Part shown: piece after piece, positions 9,739 through 18,025 of the stretch
Layout: the number at the start of each line of letters is the position of its first letter
Numbering within the stretch: the first letter of the stretch is position 1
Origin: CAWUKT01 sp963923035
Lineage (GTDB): Bacteria > Bacteroidota > Bacteroidia > J057 > JADKCL01
Reading direction: 5' to 3'
Assembly: GCA_963923035.1 (NCBI GenBank)
Contig: CAWUKT010000004.1
Location: 1-64,000 of the forward strand
DNA length: 64,000 nucleotides
Made by a program: the position numbers and the translations under genes
Notes under the pieces: generated by a model
The model's input: the letters and a program-made list of their open reading frames with translations, nothing else
Told to the model about the DNA's origin: nothing
Database searches by the model: none

Positions 9739-10491
9739 TTAAATCAAGGTTTTCAGTTCCCGAAGGTACCGCTGGAGGGCTTGGTGTTTGGCCGCATCAA
9801 AGTTGTAGCGGATGGTCTGGGTGAGGTATTTTTCGGCTTGGGGAATGGTATAGCCAAATTCATCCGCCCAGCGACGGGCCGCTTCTTTTCCGTGGGTCCT
9901 CCCCCATTCCAGGGCATCCCGCAATTTTTCCAACGCTCCCTCCTCTACGCAATCCGGCCAATACGCCCATACCGCGAAGGCAAAGGGCAAGCCGGTATAA
10001 GATTTCCACTCGGCCGAAAGGTCGTATACATATTGGAATTGGTCCCGCAAGGCATAGGCCTTGTCCCCGATGGCCACGCCAGCGGTTGTTCCTCCGATCT
10101 CATCAAAACTTCGTTCCCGGGGCGCTTGAAAGGTGACCTCTCGTTTCCAGTGGTTCTTCAGGAGAACGCGGGTCAATCCATTTGAACTTCGGGAATGGGG
10201 ATCCAATCGGACTTCTTCGACCTGGGAAATGGGAAGTTGGGAAAACAAAAAGACGGAGTCGACGGGGCCATCTGCGCCGATACAGTGGTCCTTCATCAAG
10301 CGGATTCCCTCAAAATCGACCAGGGAGCCGACGGGAATCAAGGCAATGTCACACCGCTGCTCCCTCAATTCGGGGGCACAATCGGCCGGCGGCAACAACT
10401 TGATGTCGATTTCCTGGGGGGAGAAAAAGCGGTTGAGTCCCTCAATGAAGGGCTTGGTATTGATGTAGGAAACAAGGGCGGCTGAGATCAT
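9739..10491 (-). CDS. mqnA: Chorismate dehydratase (futalosine menaquinone pathway)
   Basis: A 250-aa protein of the MqnA/MqnD periplasmic-binding-protein fold. MqnA removes water from chorismate to give 3-[(1-carboxyvinyl)oxy]benzoate, the first step of the futalosine route to menaquinone. The N-terminal 'ALVSYINTKPF' and 'CDIALIPVGSL' and the central 'IGDKA' and 'WKSYTGLPFAFAVW' match the MqnA pattern and length. It starts at ATG 10491, overlapping by 4 bases (ATGA) the stop of the upstream histidine phosphatase, which implies translational coupling in the mqnE-phosphatase-mqnA operon. With mqnE at the head of the same operon, MqnA is much more likely than MqnD. The other pathway genes are not in the window. 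Confidence 0.9.
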   Translation of the reverse strand: MISAALVSYINTKPFIEGLNRFFSPQEIDIKLLPPADCAPELREQRCDIALIPVGSLVDFEGIRLMKDHCIGADGPVDSVFLFSQLPISQVEEVRLDPHSRSSNGLTRVLLKNHWKREVTFQAPRERSFDEIGGTTAGVAIGDKAYALRDQFQYVYDLSAEWKSYTGLPFAFAVWAYWPDCVEEGALEKLRDALEWGRTHGKEAARRWADEFGYTIPQAEKYLTQTIRYNFDAAKHQALQRYLRELKTLI

Positions 10492-11102
10492 GCCAGGTGG
10501 GAAAGGTCATTCATCCGCTCTGCCAGCCATCGCCCATTCGTTTGCCGTACAAGAAGGTTCAATCCGGTATTTTCGTGGGGAAAAAGATTCATGTGTTGCA
10601 TCCCGTAGCCAAGCATTTGGCTGAGGATGATCCGCATGAGGCGGCCATGTGTACAAATCAAGGCCTTCCGCCCCTCTCCGGTCTCTTCGATGATTTGTTC
10701 CAGACCAGGAACGGTCCGGGCCCACGCACTTTCCGGAGATTCTCCCTCCGGAATGCGGTAGGTCAGGTCACCTGAGCTCCAGCGCTCGTTGAGCTTGCGG
10801 TATTCCAGTCGGATTTCCGGGGACGCAACGGCTCCTTCCAGCACGCCCCAGCCCATTTCATTGAGCGCGTCCAGCCGATGGATTTCATGGCCGATGCCCT
10901 CAAAACGCCGGATGGTCTGGTAAGTCCGCTTCAATCCCGAGCAGTATACCCGGTCAAATCCCAGGTCCCGGTATTGTTCGAAGAACAACCTTCCCTGGCG
11001 CTCTCCGGTCTCATTCAAATCGGAATCGATTCCACCTCCCTGGACGATGCCCCGGAGGTTGTAATCGGTCTGTCCGTGGCGGATGAAGTACAATTCTGGC
11101 AT
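10488..11102 (-). CDS. Histidine phosphatase family protein
   Basis: A 204-aa phosphoglycerate mutase-like phosphatase. The catalytic RHG motif is R8-H9-G10 (FIRHGQT), the likely acid is Glu82 (NEMGWGVLEG), and the second catalytic His is H152 (CTHGRLMRI). All active-site residues of the branch are present, so it should be an active phosphohydrolase; the substrate cannot be read from sequence. It is locked between mqnE (1-base overlap, TGATG) and mqnA (4-base overlap), so the three proteins are made together. No phosphatase step is established in the futalosine pathway. It could act on a by-product or be unrelated; CobC-like alpha-ribazole phosphatase is an alternative label with no supporting context. 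Confidence 0.88.
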   Translation of the reverse strand: MPELYFIRHGQTDYNLRGIVQGGGIDSDLNETGERQGRLFFEQYRDLGFDRVYCSGLKRTYQTIRRFEGIGHEIHRLDALNEMGWGVLEGAVASPEIRLEYRKLNERWSSGDLTYRIPEGESPESAWARTVPGLEQIIEETGEGRKALICTHGRLMRIILSQMLGYGMQHMNLFPHENTGLNLLVRQTNGRWLAERMNDLSHLA

Positions 11103-12277
11103 CAGGATGCGGCAGTTTCGGGTTCAGGAACGAATTCTTCCTTGGAATAGTCGTGGAGGATATTGTAGAGGGTATCCCGCTCAATGGGCTCATAGCCGGC
11201 CCGCTGGATCAGGTCGATCAGCTGGGGGGTGCTCATCTGGGGATTTTGTTCCTCGGAACCGGCCATCGAGTAGATTTTGGTGGTATCGTCGATGGTCCCA
11301 TCGATGTCATTGGCGCCGAAGGAAAGTGCCAGCTGAGCCGTGCTCTTGCCAATCATGGGCCAATAGGTCTTGATATGGTCGAAGTTATCGAGGTAAATCC
11401 GGGCCACGGCGTACATCTTCAGGTCTTCGATGACGGTCACCTCGGGCAGGTGTGACATTTCGTTGTTCTGGTTCCGGAACTTCAGCGGAATGAAGGTCTG
11501 GAAACCACCGGTTTCATCCTGCAATTGACGCAGGAGGTCCATGTGGTGAATCCGATGCTGGTAGTTCTCGACGTGCCCGTACAGAATCGTTGCGTTGCTG
11601 CGAATTCCGTAGTTGTGGGAGATGCGGTGGATGTCCAGCCATTGTTCCGTCGAGCATTTTCCCCCGGCAATTTCTTTTCTCACTTCCTCATCAAAAATTT
11701 CAGCTCCTCCCCCGGGAATCGAATCCAATCCCGCGTCGATCATGGCTTTCATTCCCTCTTCATAGCTCACTTTGGCCTTCTTGAAGATATAGTGGTACTC
11801 GACCGGAGTCAGCGCCTTCACGTGCAGCTCAGGCCGGTGCTCCTTGATGGCCCGGAAGAGGTCCTGGTAGAACTGGTAATCGTATTGCGGCAAAACGCCA
11901 CCCACGATGTGGACTTCCGTCACCGGCTTACCGTCATAGGCTTTGACCTGGTCCAACATCTCGTCGAGGGTGAATTCCCAGCCTTCCTCCCGCTTCTTGA
12001 TCTTGCGGGAATAGGAGCAAAATGCGCAGTCGTAGATGCAAACATTGGTCGGCTCCATATGGAAATTCCGGTTGAAATAGGTCTTGTGGCCGTGCTTGCG
12101 CAGGCGGATGGTATGGGCCAGGATGCTCAGGAAGGGAAGGTTGTCCATTTCAAAAAGAAAAAGCCCTTCCTCGGGCGTAATGCGTTCTTCCTGAATGACT
12201 TTTCTGGCGATATATCGGGCCTCTTCGGGGAGGTCATTTTGATCTAGAAAATCTATCAACGCTTTGTTGTAGTTCAT
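11102..12277 (-). CDS. mqnE: Aminofutalosine synthase (radical SAM)
   Basis: A 391-aa radical SAM enzyme that joins 3-[(1-carboxyvinyl)oxy]benzoate to SAM to make 6-amino-6-deoxyfutalosine. The [4Fe-4S] motif is C80-x3-C84-x2-C87. MqnE is favoured over the related MqnC by 'RSNATILYGHVE', 'DETGGFQTFIPLKF' and the C-terminal 'IERDTLYN', which recall MqnE proteins. The enzyme uses the product of MqnA, encoded at the end of the same operon. It is the first gene of the operon, with a perfect TAnnTTTG element a few bases before its ATG. The 3' end overlaps the phosphatase start by one base. Confidence 0.92.
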   Translation of the reverse strand: MNYNKALIDFLDQNDLPEEARYIARKVIQEERITPEEGLFLFEMDNLPFLSILAHTIRLRKHGHKTYFNRNFHMEPTNVCIYDCAFCSYSRKIKKREEGWEFTLDEMLDQVKAYDGKPVTEVHIVGGVLPQYDYQFYQDLFRAIKEHRPELHVKALTPVEYHYIFKKAKVSYEEGMKAMIDAGLDSIPGGGAEIFDEEVRKEIAGGKCSTEQWLDIHRISHNYGIRSNATILYGHVENYQHRIHHMDLLRQLQDETGGFQTFIPLKFRNQNNEMSHLPEVTVIEDLKMYAVARIYLDNFDHIKTYWPMIGKSTAQLALSFGANDIDGTIDDTTKIYSMAGSEEQNPQMSTPQLIDLIQRAGYEPIERDTLYNILHDYSKEEFVPEPETAAS

Positions 12278-12281
12278 TCGG

Positions 12282-12289
12282 CAAAAATA
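12282..12289 (-). promoter_or_regulatory. Candidate -7 element upstream of mqnE (TATTTTTG)
   Basis: On the - strand, TATTTTTG matches TAnnTTTG and ends 4 bases before the mqnE start codon (12277), predicting a leaderless or nearly leaderless transcript. No convincing TTG lies at the expected -33 distance, so this is tentative. Confidence 0.35.
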
Positions 12290-12360
12290 ACAAATCTTCT
12301 GTTTATCCCGGACTCCCTAAGGGTGAATCCGGACGGAAGGTCACCGCAGAACGAAAGCGG

Positions 12361-13785
12361 CTACTCCCGGTATTCAAAGGCGCCGATGTCCGGTTGGAGA
12401 TCACGCATCCGATCGTCCTTGTCGATCGCGACGTTGAGGTCCTGGCCTGCATTGACCGCGGGGCTCTCAGCCTCCAGGCGGTAATCCCGTTCGGCTGGGT
12501 CGGAAGTCCGTCCGAGCACAAACTGGGGCAGGTCGGGATCGTTGCCTTTGGTAATAGAGGAACCCTTTACCGGCAAGGTTGTTCGAAGAAGTGTGTTTTC
12601 AAAGGTGATGTCAAAGGTGGAACCGGGGAAAGTGTCTTGTACAAACTCCTCCTCCTCCGAACCCCAGATGATACAGTTCCGGAAGCGGGCCTGCACCGGC
12701 AAGATTGTCAGGCTGTTCGCATCGTAATTGTCGACCCAAACCTGCGGGGTATTGCGGGTGAAATTGATGGAATAGTTGGCGAAGGTGCAGTGGTCAAATT
12801 CGTAGTAGCCGCCGCCAAAGGTCCGGAAATTGCTCTGGCTCGAATTGTGGATGAGGCAGTTTTCGGCCCGGATCATGGGAAATGGATCCAATTGGGAGAC
12901 AAAACCGACCGACAGGATGCCGTAGGCGCTCATGTTGCGGATTTCCGTCCGGTCCAGGAATACCTTGGGGAAGGGCGTGGGGTTCCCGAACTCCTGGTAG
13001 ACCCCAATCAGGGCATTTTTGATGAGGGCGTGGCGGATGATGTTCGAGGAAGAGGTGCTGAAAAAAGCAATTCCCCGCCATTGGTCGGGGGTTTCTTCAT
13101 AGCGATACCCAAAACGGGTCTGCTGGAACACGACTTCATTGCCCAACTCTCCATATACCCGCAGCGTCCCGAATACGAGAATAGACGACGTCAAATTGAA
13201 GTCAGAATCTTTGCGCGGGGTAAAATACAGCTGGGTGCCGGCCGGAATGATCAGGGTCACGCCCTCGGGCACCGCCAGAAAGCCATCGATGATGTACTTC
13301 TCATTCGCATCCAAAGTGATGGACTGACCAATTTCAGGAGACAATACCGTGTCCCGCAGCAAAATCCCATCAAAAATATAGGCTTCGATGTCGACGTCCT
13401 GGGTTTGGTCCCCGACCGAAAACAACAGCTTATCGCGCAAGAATTCGTCGCGGATTTCGGAGGTGAAATTGACGAACGCCACCGCAGAATCCCCGTCCGG
13501 CAATTCATAATTTTCCACCACATTCCCCGGCAACCCATCGAAAATCATCCCAAAATCACTCCCATCCTGGAACTCAATCCTCCGGATCAGCACATTGTTG
13601 CCCGAATTGTTGCGGACGGTCACCCGCTCGGTGGGCGAATCAAAATTGGTGAAGATGGAATCGAAGTAAATGGTGTCGACCGAAAAATCGAGGCTGCCTT
13701 CCTCCACGAAAAACATGGGCTCCCGGTTGCAGCCAAGAGCCAACATCAGAGCGAGGAGTGCATATATGCCAATGATTTTTCTCAC
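12361..13785 (-). CDS. Beta-helix lipoprotein (choice-of-anchor Q-like)
   Basis: A 474-aa predicted lipoprotein: N-terminal signal with lipobox Cys19 (LMLALGC), so anchored in a membrane, probably the outer one. After an N-terminal beta-sandwich-like part (~25-150), residues ~170-400 look like a right-handed parallel beta-helix ('GVTLIIPAGTQLYF', 'ENCLIHNSSQ', 'FRNCIIWG'). The protein ends with 'SPAVNAG' and 'DIGAFEYRE', the closing signature of choice-of-anchor Q proteins. The start is GTG at 13785; the next in-frame Met would destroy the signal peptide. It lies 55 bases downstream of the DUF5723-like gene on the same strand and may be co-transcribed with it. Ligand or substrate unknown. Confidence 0.85.
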   Translation of the reverse strand: MRKIIGIYALLALMLALGCNREPMFFVEEGSLDFSVDTIYFDSIFTNFDSPTERVTVRNNSGNNVLIRRIEFQDGSDFGMIFDGLPGNVVENYELPDGDSAVAFVNFTSEIRDEFLRDKLLFSVGDQTQDVDIEAYIFDGILLRDTVLSPEIGQSITLDANEKYIIDGFLAVPEGVTLIIPAGTQLYFTPRKDSDFNLTSSILVFGTLRVYGELGNEVVFQQTRFGYRYEETPDQWRGIAFFSTSSSNIIRHALIKNALIGVYQEFGNPTPFPKVFLDRTEIRNMSAYGILSVGFVSQLDPFPMIRAENCLIHNSSQSNFRTFGGGYYEFDHCTFANYSINFTRNTPQVWVDNYDANSLTILPVQARFRNCIIWGSEEEEFVQDTFPGSTFDITFENTLLRTTLPVKGSSITKGNDPDLPQFVLGRTSDPAERDYRLEAESPAVNAGQDLNVAIDKDDRMRDLQPDIGAFEYRE

Positions 13786-13789
13786 GCTA

Positions 13790-13797
13790 CAAACCTA
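13790..13797 (-). promoter_or_regulatory. Candidate -7 element upstream of the beta-helix lipoprotein (TAGGTTTG)
   Basis: A perfect TAnnTTTG on the - strand ending 4 bases before the GTG start at 13785. The nearest TTTG upstream is 27 bases away, outside the usual spacing, so the element is weakly supported. Confidence 0.25.
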
Positions 13798-13840
13798 ACG
13801 GAACCTCGGGGGAAAAGAAAGGGGCAAAATTCAGGATGCA

Positions 13841-15154
13841 CTATTCTGCCGGCAAGCCGATACCTACGCCGCCGTAGACACTCATCCCGCGGGCTGCGGA
13901 AGGAGCCAGCCAGCCGATCAGATTGTCTGATCCCAGCAGGATGTCGATCCGGGTCGAACCCGCCGCGAAGCGGTAATTGCCCATCAGGCCCACGCCGTAC
14001 ACGTCCACGCCCCCGCCGTAGGCATTGGCGCCCAGGGTGAGGCCATCGATGACTTCGTGCTGGTAAGTGACGTTGACCAGCGGAAGCGGCGTCACGGGAC
14101 CCACCGACAGCGGGCTGTAGATGATGGTTCCGGAAATGGAGTTGTTTTCGCCGAGGCGGTAGGTATAATCGGCTCGGAGCCGTACGGGGCTCAGGGTCAT
14201 ATAGCTTTCCCGACTGCTGTCGGGGACTACGAGGTTCGTCAGAGAGTCGACTTCGGCATCGATCAGCGGCTGGAGGCTGTCTTCGAGGATATTTTCGATG
14301 AAAATGCCTTCGAATTCATTCAGCTCAATCACCCGCTCAAACTTGTCCGTGGTCCAGGAAACGAAGCCCAAATCCGTGACCGCAAAAGCCACATCCATTT
14401 TTTCATTCACTTCATAGACCAAACCCGCCTCGACCGAAGCTCCAAATCCGTTGAAGCCAAACAAGCCGGGCGAACCAAACTCAGGCGTCGAGCGGAAGGC
14501 GTAATCTGCGTTCAGGTCGACCTGGGTACCATTGGTGGAGGTGAATAAACTGTATTCAGCGCGTTCGACCTCGAAGAATTGACGTCCTTCGAGCAGACTG
14601 AGGCCAACACCGAGGTGCAATTTGTCGTTGAGGTCGAAGACCGTACTCGCTCCCAAGGCCCGGACATTGTAGACGGCGGCGTCGATGTCATTGTCAGAGA
14701 TCGTATCGCCGGCGTAGGGGCCATTTCCCCGCAACAACAATCCCAAGGTCCGCGGAGCCCCAAAGGCAGCGGTGGCGGAGAATTGTTCCCGCAGGTGGAA
14801 GCTCACTTTCTGGTCGCCAAATTGGGTGCTGACCTGGGCCAGGTCCAATTGCAAGCCGCCGTTGAAGCGGTTGTCGCCATTGGCCATTTCGCTCACCAGG
14901 CGGATCGACGTCTCGTCGGTGATCGTATTCCCCTCGACAAAAATGCCTTCCAGGGTCGCCCGGTTATTTCCCAACCACAATGCGCCCGCCCCACTGTACT
15001 CAAACTTGGCGAATTCGAGGTAGTGGAGGTTGGCAGGGTTGGAGGAAATGGAAAATGAATGGTCGCGGAGCATCCCCGACTGAAGGTTGTACTGAGCGGG
15101 GAGTTGGAGGAACCCAATCCCGAACAGGATGCACAGCAGCAATCGAAATTTCAT
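13841..15154 (-). CDS. DUF5723-like outer-membrane protein
   Basis: A 437-aa protein with a Sec signal peptide (ends near LQLPAQ), then a short Ser/Asn segment containing SNPANL and a long run of amphipathic beta strands with aromatic ends, as in PorV/OmpP1-like barrels and DUF5723 proteins of this phylum. The N-terminal 'SGMLRDHSFSISSNPANL' is typical. No catalytic motif is present. It starts 14 bases after the stop of the 697-aa lipoprotein gene and is very probably co-transcribed with it, suggesting an outer-membrane barrel plus partner lipoprotein. The role (transport, anchoring or assembly) cannot be decided from sequence. Confidence 0.75.
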   Translation of the reverse strand: MKFRLLLCILFGIGFLQLPAQYNLQSGMLRDHSFSISSNPANLHYLEFAKFEYSGAGALWLGNNRATLEGIFVEGNTITDETSIRLVSEMANGDNRFNGGLQLDLAQVSTQFGDQKVSFHLREQFSATAAFGAPRTLGLLLRGNGPYAGDTISDNDIDAAVYNVRALGASTVFDLNDKLHLGVGLSLLEGRQFFEVERAEYSLFTSTNGTQVDLNADYAFRSTPEFGSPGLFGFNGFGASVEAGLVYEVNEKMDVAFAVTDLGFVSWTTDKFERVIELNEFEGIFIENILEDSLQPLIDAEVDSLTNLVVPDSSRESYMTLSPVRLRADYTYRLGENNSISGTIIYSPLSVGPVTPLPLVNVTYQHEVIDGLTLGANAYGGGVDVYGVGLMGNYRFAAGSTRIDILLGSDNLIGWLAPSAARGMSVYGGVGIGLPAE

Positions 15155-15168
15155 ATCAGAGCAGTGGA

Positions 15169-17262
15169 TTATAGTCCAAGATTGTAGCGGAAGTCTCCGA
15201 CCAGCGTCATGTCAATGCCGTAGGTCGAATACAATTTCACCGGGATGCCATTGGGTTTGGTATCAAGGGTGAACCGGATGATGGCCTGGGAACCGAGGAT
15301 TCGGAGGTTGTCCAGTCGATTCTGGTCGAAAGAAGCCGCCAAAGTCGATTCGGTCGGCGTCATGACCACCCCATTCTGGTCGACCACTCCCGCGGGCACC
15401 AGCGAAGGACCATCGGTGAACAAGCTGTCAAAGGCATTGCCTCCCGCATCCTGGAAATAGATTTGGATTTGGGCATCGAAGGGGAATTGGTTGGCCAGTA
15501 CCAGCTTCAAGGTTCCATCGGTCACGCCATCGGGTAGGTTGGCCTCGGTGATGTTCACCGGAACGGTGTCCTGAAGCGTGAGACCATTGGCGGTGCCGTG
15601 CAAGGGCACTTCCATGTCCAACAGGGCCGTGATACGGCTGGTATTCGTGGCGAAATTGTCCCGCAATTCCGGGTTGCCATTCTTGTTGACCGCCACATTT
15701 AAATCGAAATCAATCCGGTTGGGCAGCATCGAGATGATGTCCCGGATATTGCTATTCCCTTGATTCAATTCCACCTGCGTCACCAAAGTCTGCCCCACAT
15801 TCGGAAGCCGGGGACCCAGCACCTCAATGGGCGTCGTCGTAATCGGGCCACTCAAACTTCGAATCTCGCCCCCCGCATTGTACGCCGTGAAATTATTGAT
15901 TTGGAATTCGCCATCCACCCCAATCGAGTTGTAGATGGTTAGGCCCACTTTGGGATCTTCCAACGACACCGACCCTCCCAAAATCGAATTGAAGAAGTCC
16001 AGTTGGATGGAATCTTTGAAAGATAGATCCTGTTTGCCCAGATACCCCTCGATATAAGATGGTTTGATCTGAAACAAGCCGTAGAAGACGTCAATCGAGT
16101 CGCTCAGGTCCATGGTCTGTTTCACCCCGGACTCCAGCAAATCACCGGTCAGGATATAGGGGAACAGGTTCACAGAGTCCCCGTTCACGGTGAGGTCGAT
16201 GTAATAGTCCTCAAGGTCAAATACAATGTTGGCGCCGGCGGTATCGGCGACGGTATCCGGGATGAGGCGTTCGGAAACGCGGACCGGCTGGCCGTTCCGC
16301 AGGGCCGTCGGCAGGCGGTAGTCAAAGACAATGGTGTCCTGGATCGTAGAGAAAGCCCGGATCCGCAATTGGCCGGACTCGACCTGGAAGCGGGTAATTT
16401 CGATTTCGTCTTCGCCGAAGTCATAGCGCACGCGGCTGCTGTCGTCGAGTACCCGCTGCGCGGGGAATACTGCCGTCGCCCGGGAGGCGCCGAGGTCCTT
16501 CACGATGATCCGCAAGCGGATATAGTCCTGGTGGTTGATCGTCCAGGAGCTGAAGGCATTTTGGATGTCCAGGTTGGCGAGCTGCCCGGCCAATTGGCTC
16601 TCCACCGTGAGACCGCTTAGGTCCGAAGAGTCGCTCCGGGTCTGGTAGGCCGGGATGAAGGGAATGGTTTTCTGGGCGAGAACCGTATTGAGGACGCCAT
16701 TGTTGGTGAGGACAAAATCAACGTTGGAGAGGTTAAAGGGCGTATTGTTCTCAATCTCAAAGACGAGCTTTCCAGAAATCAGGTCGGCCTCATCAAAAAA
16801 TTGGGAGGCGTCGATCTCGGTGGTATCCGAATTCAGGCCACTTTCATTGACCGGGAAAAAGACGGTTTGACCATCGTTGGAAAGGATAATGGTTCCCAAA
16901 ACGTTGCCTTGCTCATCCAACTGGGTTCCAATGTCGAACATGGTGATGTCCTGCTCGAGGGTATCGGTGGCCAATGAAAGAGAGTCCAGGGTGATCTTGT
17001 TTCCGACGGAGGTGTCGGGAATGACGAGGTACTCGTCCAAAGGCAGATCGGCCAGGGTGTCGCGGTAGACCACGCTCAGCGAATTGTCGGTCGCTTCGCG
17101 GATATTGGTGGTATCGTTCAGGGCATCTTTCAGAGAAAGGCGGGATTTGACCAGGGGAGCGACCAAATTCTGTTCCCAATTCAAACCATCTTTCGGTTTG
17201 AACCGGCAACTCCCCACAACCAGCAAGAGGACCAAGGCCAGTAAGAGATTTCTGCGAACCAT
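15169..17262 (-). CDS. Large lipoprotein of unknown function
   Basis: A 697-aa protein with a lipoprotein signal (LLLVVGSC, Cys19) and no transmembrane segment afterwards. The mature part is rich in Asp, Thr and Ser and predicted beta-rich; 'DRVELDI'-type alternating strands and repeated 'PVNITEANLPDG'-like stretches suggest several Ig-like sandwiches. I do not recognise a named family. It is the first gene of a probable operon with the DUF5723-like barrel (14-base gap), which points to a surface or periplasmic partner of that protein. The ATG at 17262 is preceded by an AT-rich stretch (17263-17340) that should carry the promoter. Confidence 0.75.
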   Translation of the reverse strand: MVRRNLLLALVLLLVVGSCRFKPKDGLNWEQNLVAPLVKSRLSLKDALNDTTNIREATDNSLSVVYRDTLADLPLDEYLVIPDTSVGNKITLDSLSLATDTLEQDITMFDIGTQLDEQGNVLGTIILSNDGQTVFFPVNESGLNSDTTEIDASQFFDEADLISGKLVFEIENNTPFNLSNVDFVLTNNGVLNTVLAQKTIPFIPAYQTRSDSSDLSGLTVESQLAGQLANLDIQNAFSSWTINHQDYIRLRIIVKDLGASRATAVFPAQRVLDDSSRVRYDFGEDEIEITRFQVESGQLRIRAFSTIQDTIVFDYRLPTALRNGQPVRVSERLIPDTVADTAGANIVFDLEDYYIDLTVNGDSVNLFPYILTGDLLESGVKQTMDLSDSIDVFYGLFQIKPSYIEGYLGKQDLSFKDSIQLDFFNSILGGSVSLEDPKVGLTIYNSIGVDGEFQINNFTAYNAGGEIRSLSGPITTTPIEVLGPRLPNVGQTLVTQVELNQGNSNIRDIISMLPNRIDFDLNVAVNKNGNPELRDNFATNTSRITALLDMEVPLHGTANGLTLQDTVPVNITEANLPDGVTDGTLKLVLANQFPFDAQIQIYFQDAGGNAFDSLFTDGPSLVPAGVVDQNGVVMTPTESTLAASFDQNRLDNLRILGSQAIIRFTLDTKPNGIPVKLYSTYGIDMTLVGDFRYNLGL

Positions 17263-17392
17263 ATAAGGTGGCGTATATTTTTTTCGGAAAGTCTAAATAT
17301 AGCAGAAAAAGCCGTTCTTCTATAAAATAAGTCCCCTAAATGGCGCCTCCGACACTCATCTAAATGCAAAAATTCTTACGTATCCAAGCGAA

Positions 17393-17953
17393 TCAATCCT
17401 CGCTCCAGCGGTAAACATCCTTGGGAGAAAGGCCGACCATGTCCAGGGCCCGGTGCACGACGGTATCTACGGCTTCAACCATGTTCTTGGGCCGGCTGTA
17501 GAAGGACGGGGAGGCGGGCATGATAATCGCCCCCGCGCGGCTCAGGGTGGCCATATTTTCGATGTGAATCGGGCTGTACGGGGTCTCCCGCACCATGCAG
17601 ACCAAGCGGCGGCGCTCCTTGAGGATCACGTCGGCGGCCCGGGTGGTCAGGTCGTCGGAGATTCCGTGGGCGATGCGGCCGAGGGTCCCCATCGAGCAGG
17701 GGACAATGAGCATATTCATGTAGCGAGCGGACCCGCTCGCAAAAGGCGCAAAATAATCCTGGCGATCGTAGACCTTGAACGGAATGTCCATTTCCTCCCC
17801 CAATTCCTGCTCCCATACCGTCGGCGCATTCCGGCTCATGACCACCCCCACTTCGACATCGTCCCGCTGGGCCAAATAATGGAAGACGCGCTGCGCATAG
17901 ATGCTTCCACTCGCTCCCGTCACGGCCACTACAATTTTATTTTTTTCCTTCAT
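17393..17953 (-). CDS. ubiX: UbiX-family flavin prenyltransferase
   Basis: A 186-aa flavoprotein of the UbiX/Pad1 family. These enzymes attach a dimethylallyl group to FMN, making prenyl-FMN, the cofactor of UbiD-type decarboxylases. The FMN-binding N-terminal 'VAVTGASGSIYAQR' and the conserved 'PCSMGTLGRIAHG', 'KERRRLVCMVRETP' and 'IIMPASPSFYSRP' are all present; length is typical. ATG 17953 is preferred over the adjoining TTG at 17956. UbiD-type decarboxylation is needed late in menaquinone synthesis, which fits with mqnA/mqnE 5 kb away, but no ubiD partner is in the window. It is divergent from batD and appears to be monocistronic. Confidence 0.94.
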   Translation of the reverse strand: MKEKNKIVVAVTGASGSIYAQRVFHYLAQRDDVEVGVVMSRNAPTVWEQELGEEMDIPFKVYDRQDYFAPFASGSARYMNMLIVPCSMGTLGRIAHGISDDLTTRAADVILKERRRLVCMVRETPYSPIHIENMATLSRAGAIIMPASPSFYSRPKNMVEAVDTVVHRALDMVGLSPKDVYRWSED

Positions 17954-18025
17954 CAAAGCATTTCCTATTTTCGACCAAAATAAACTGGAAAAACCGGCGT
18001 TGAAACTTCAGAAACCCAATGTCTC

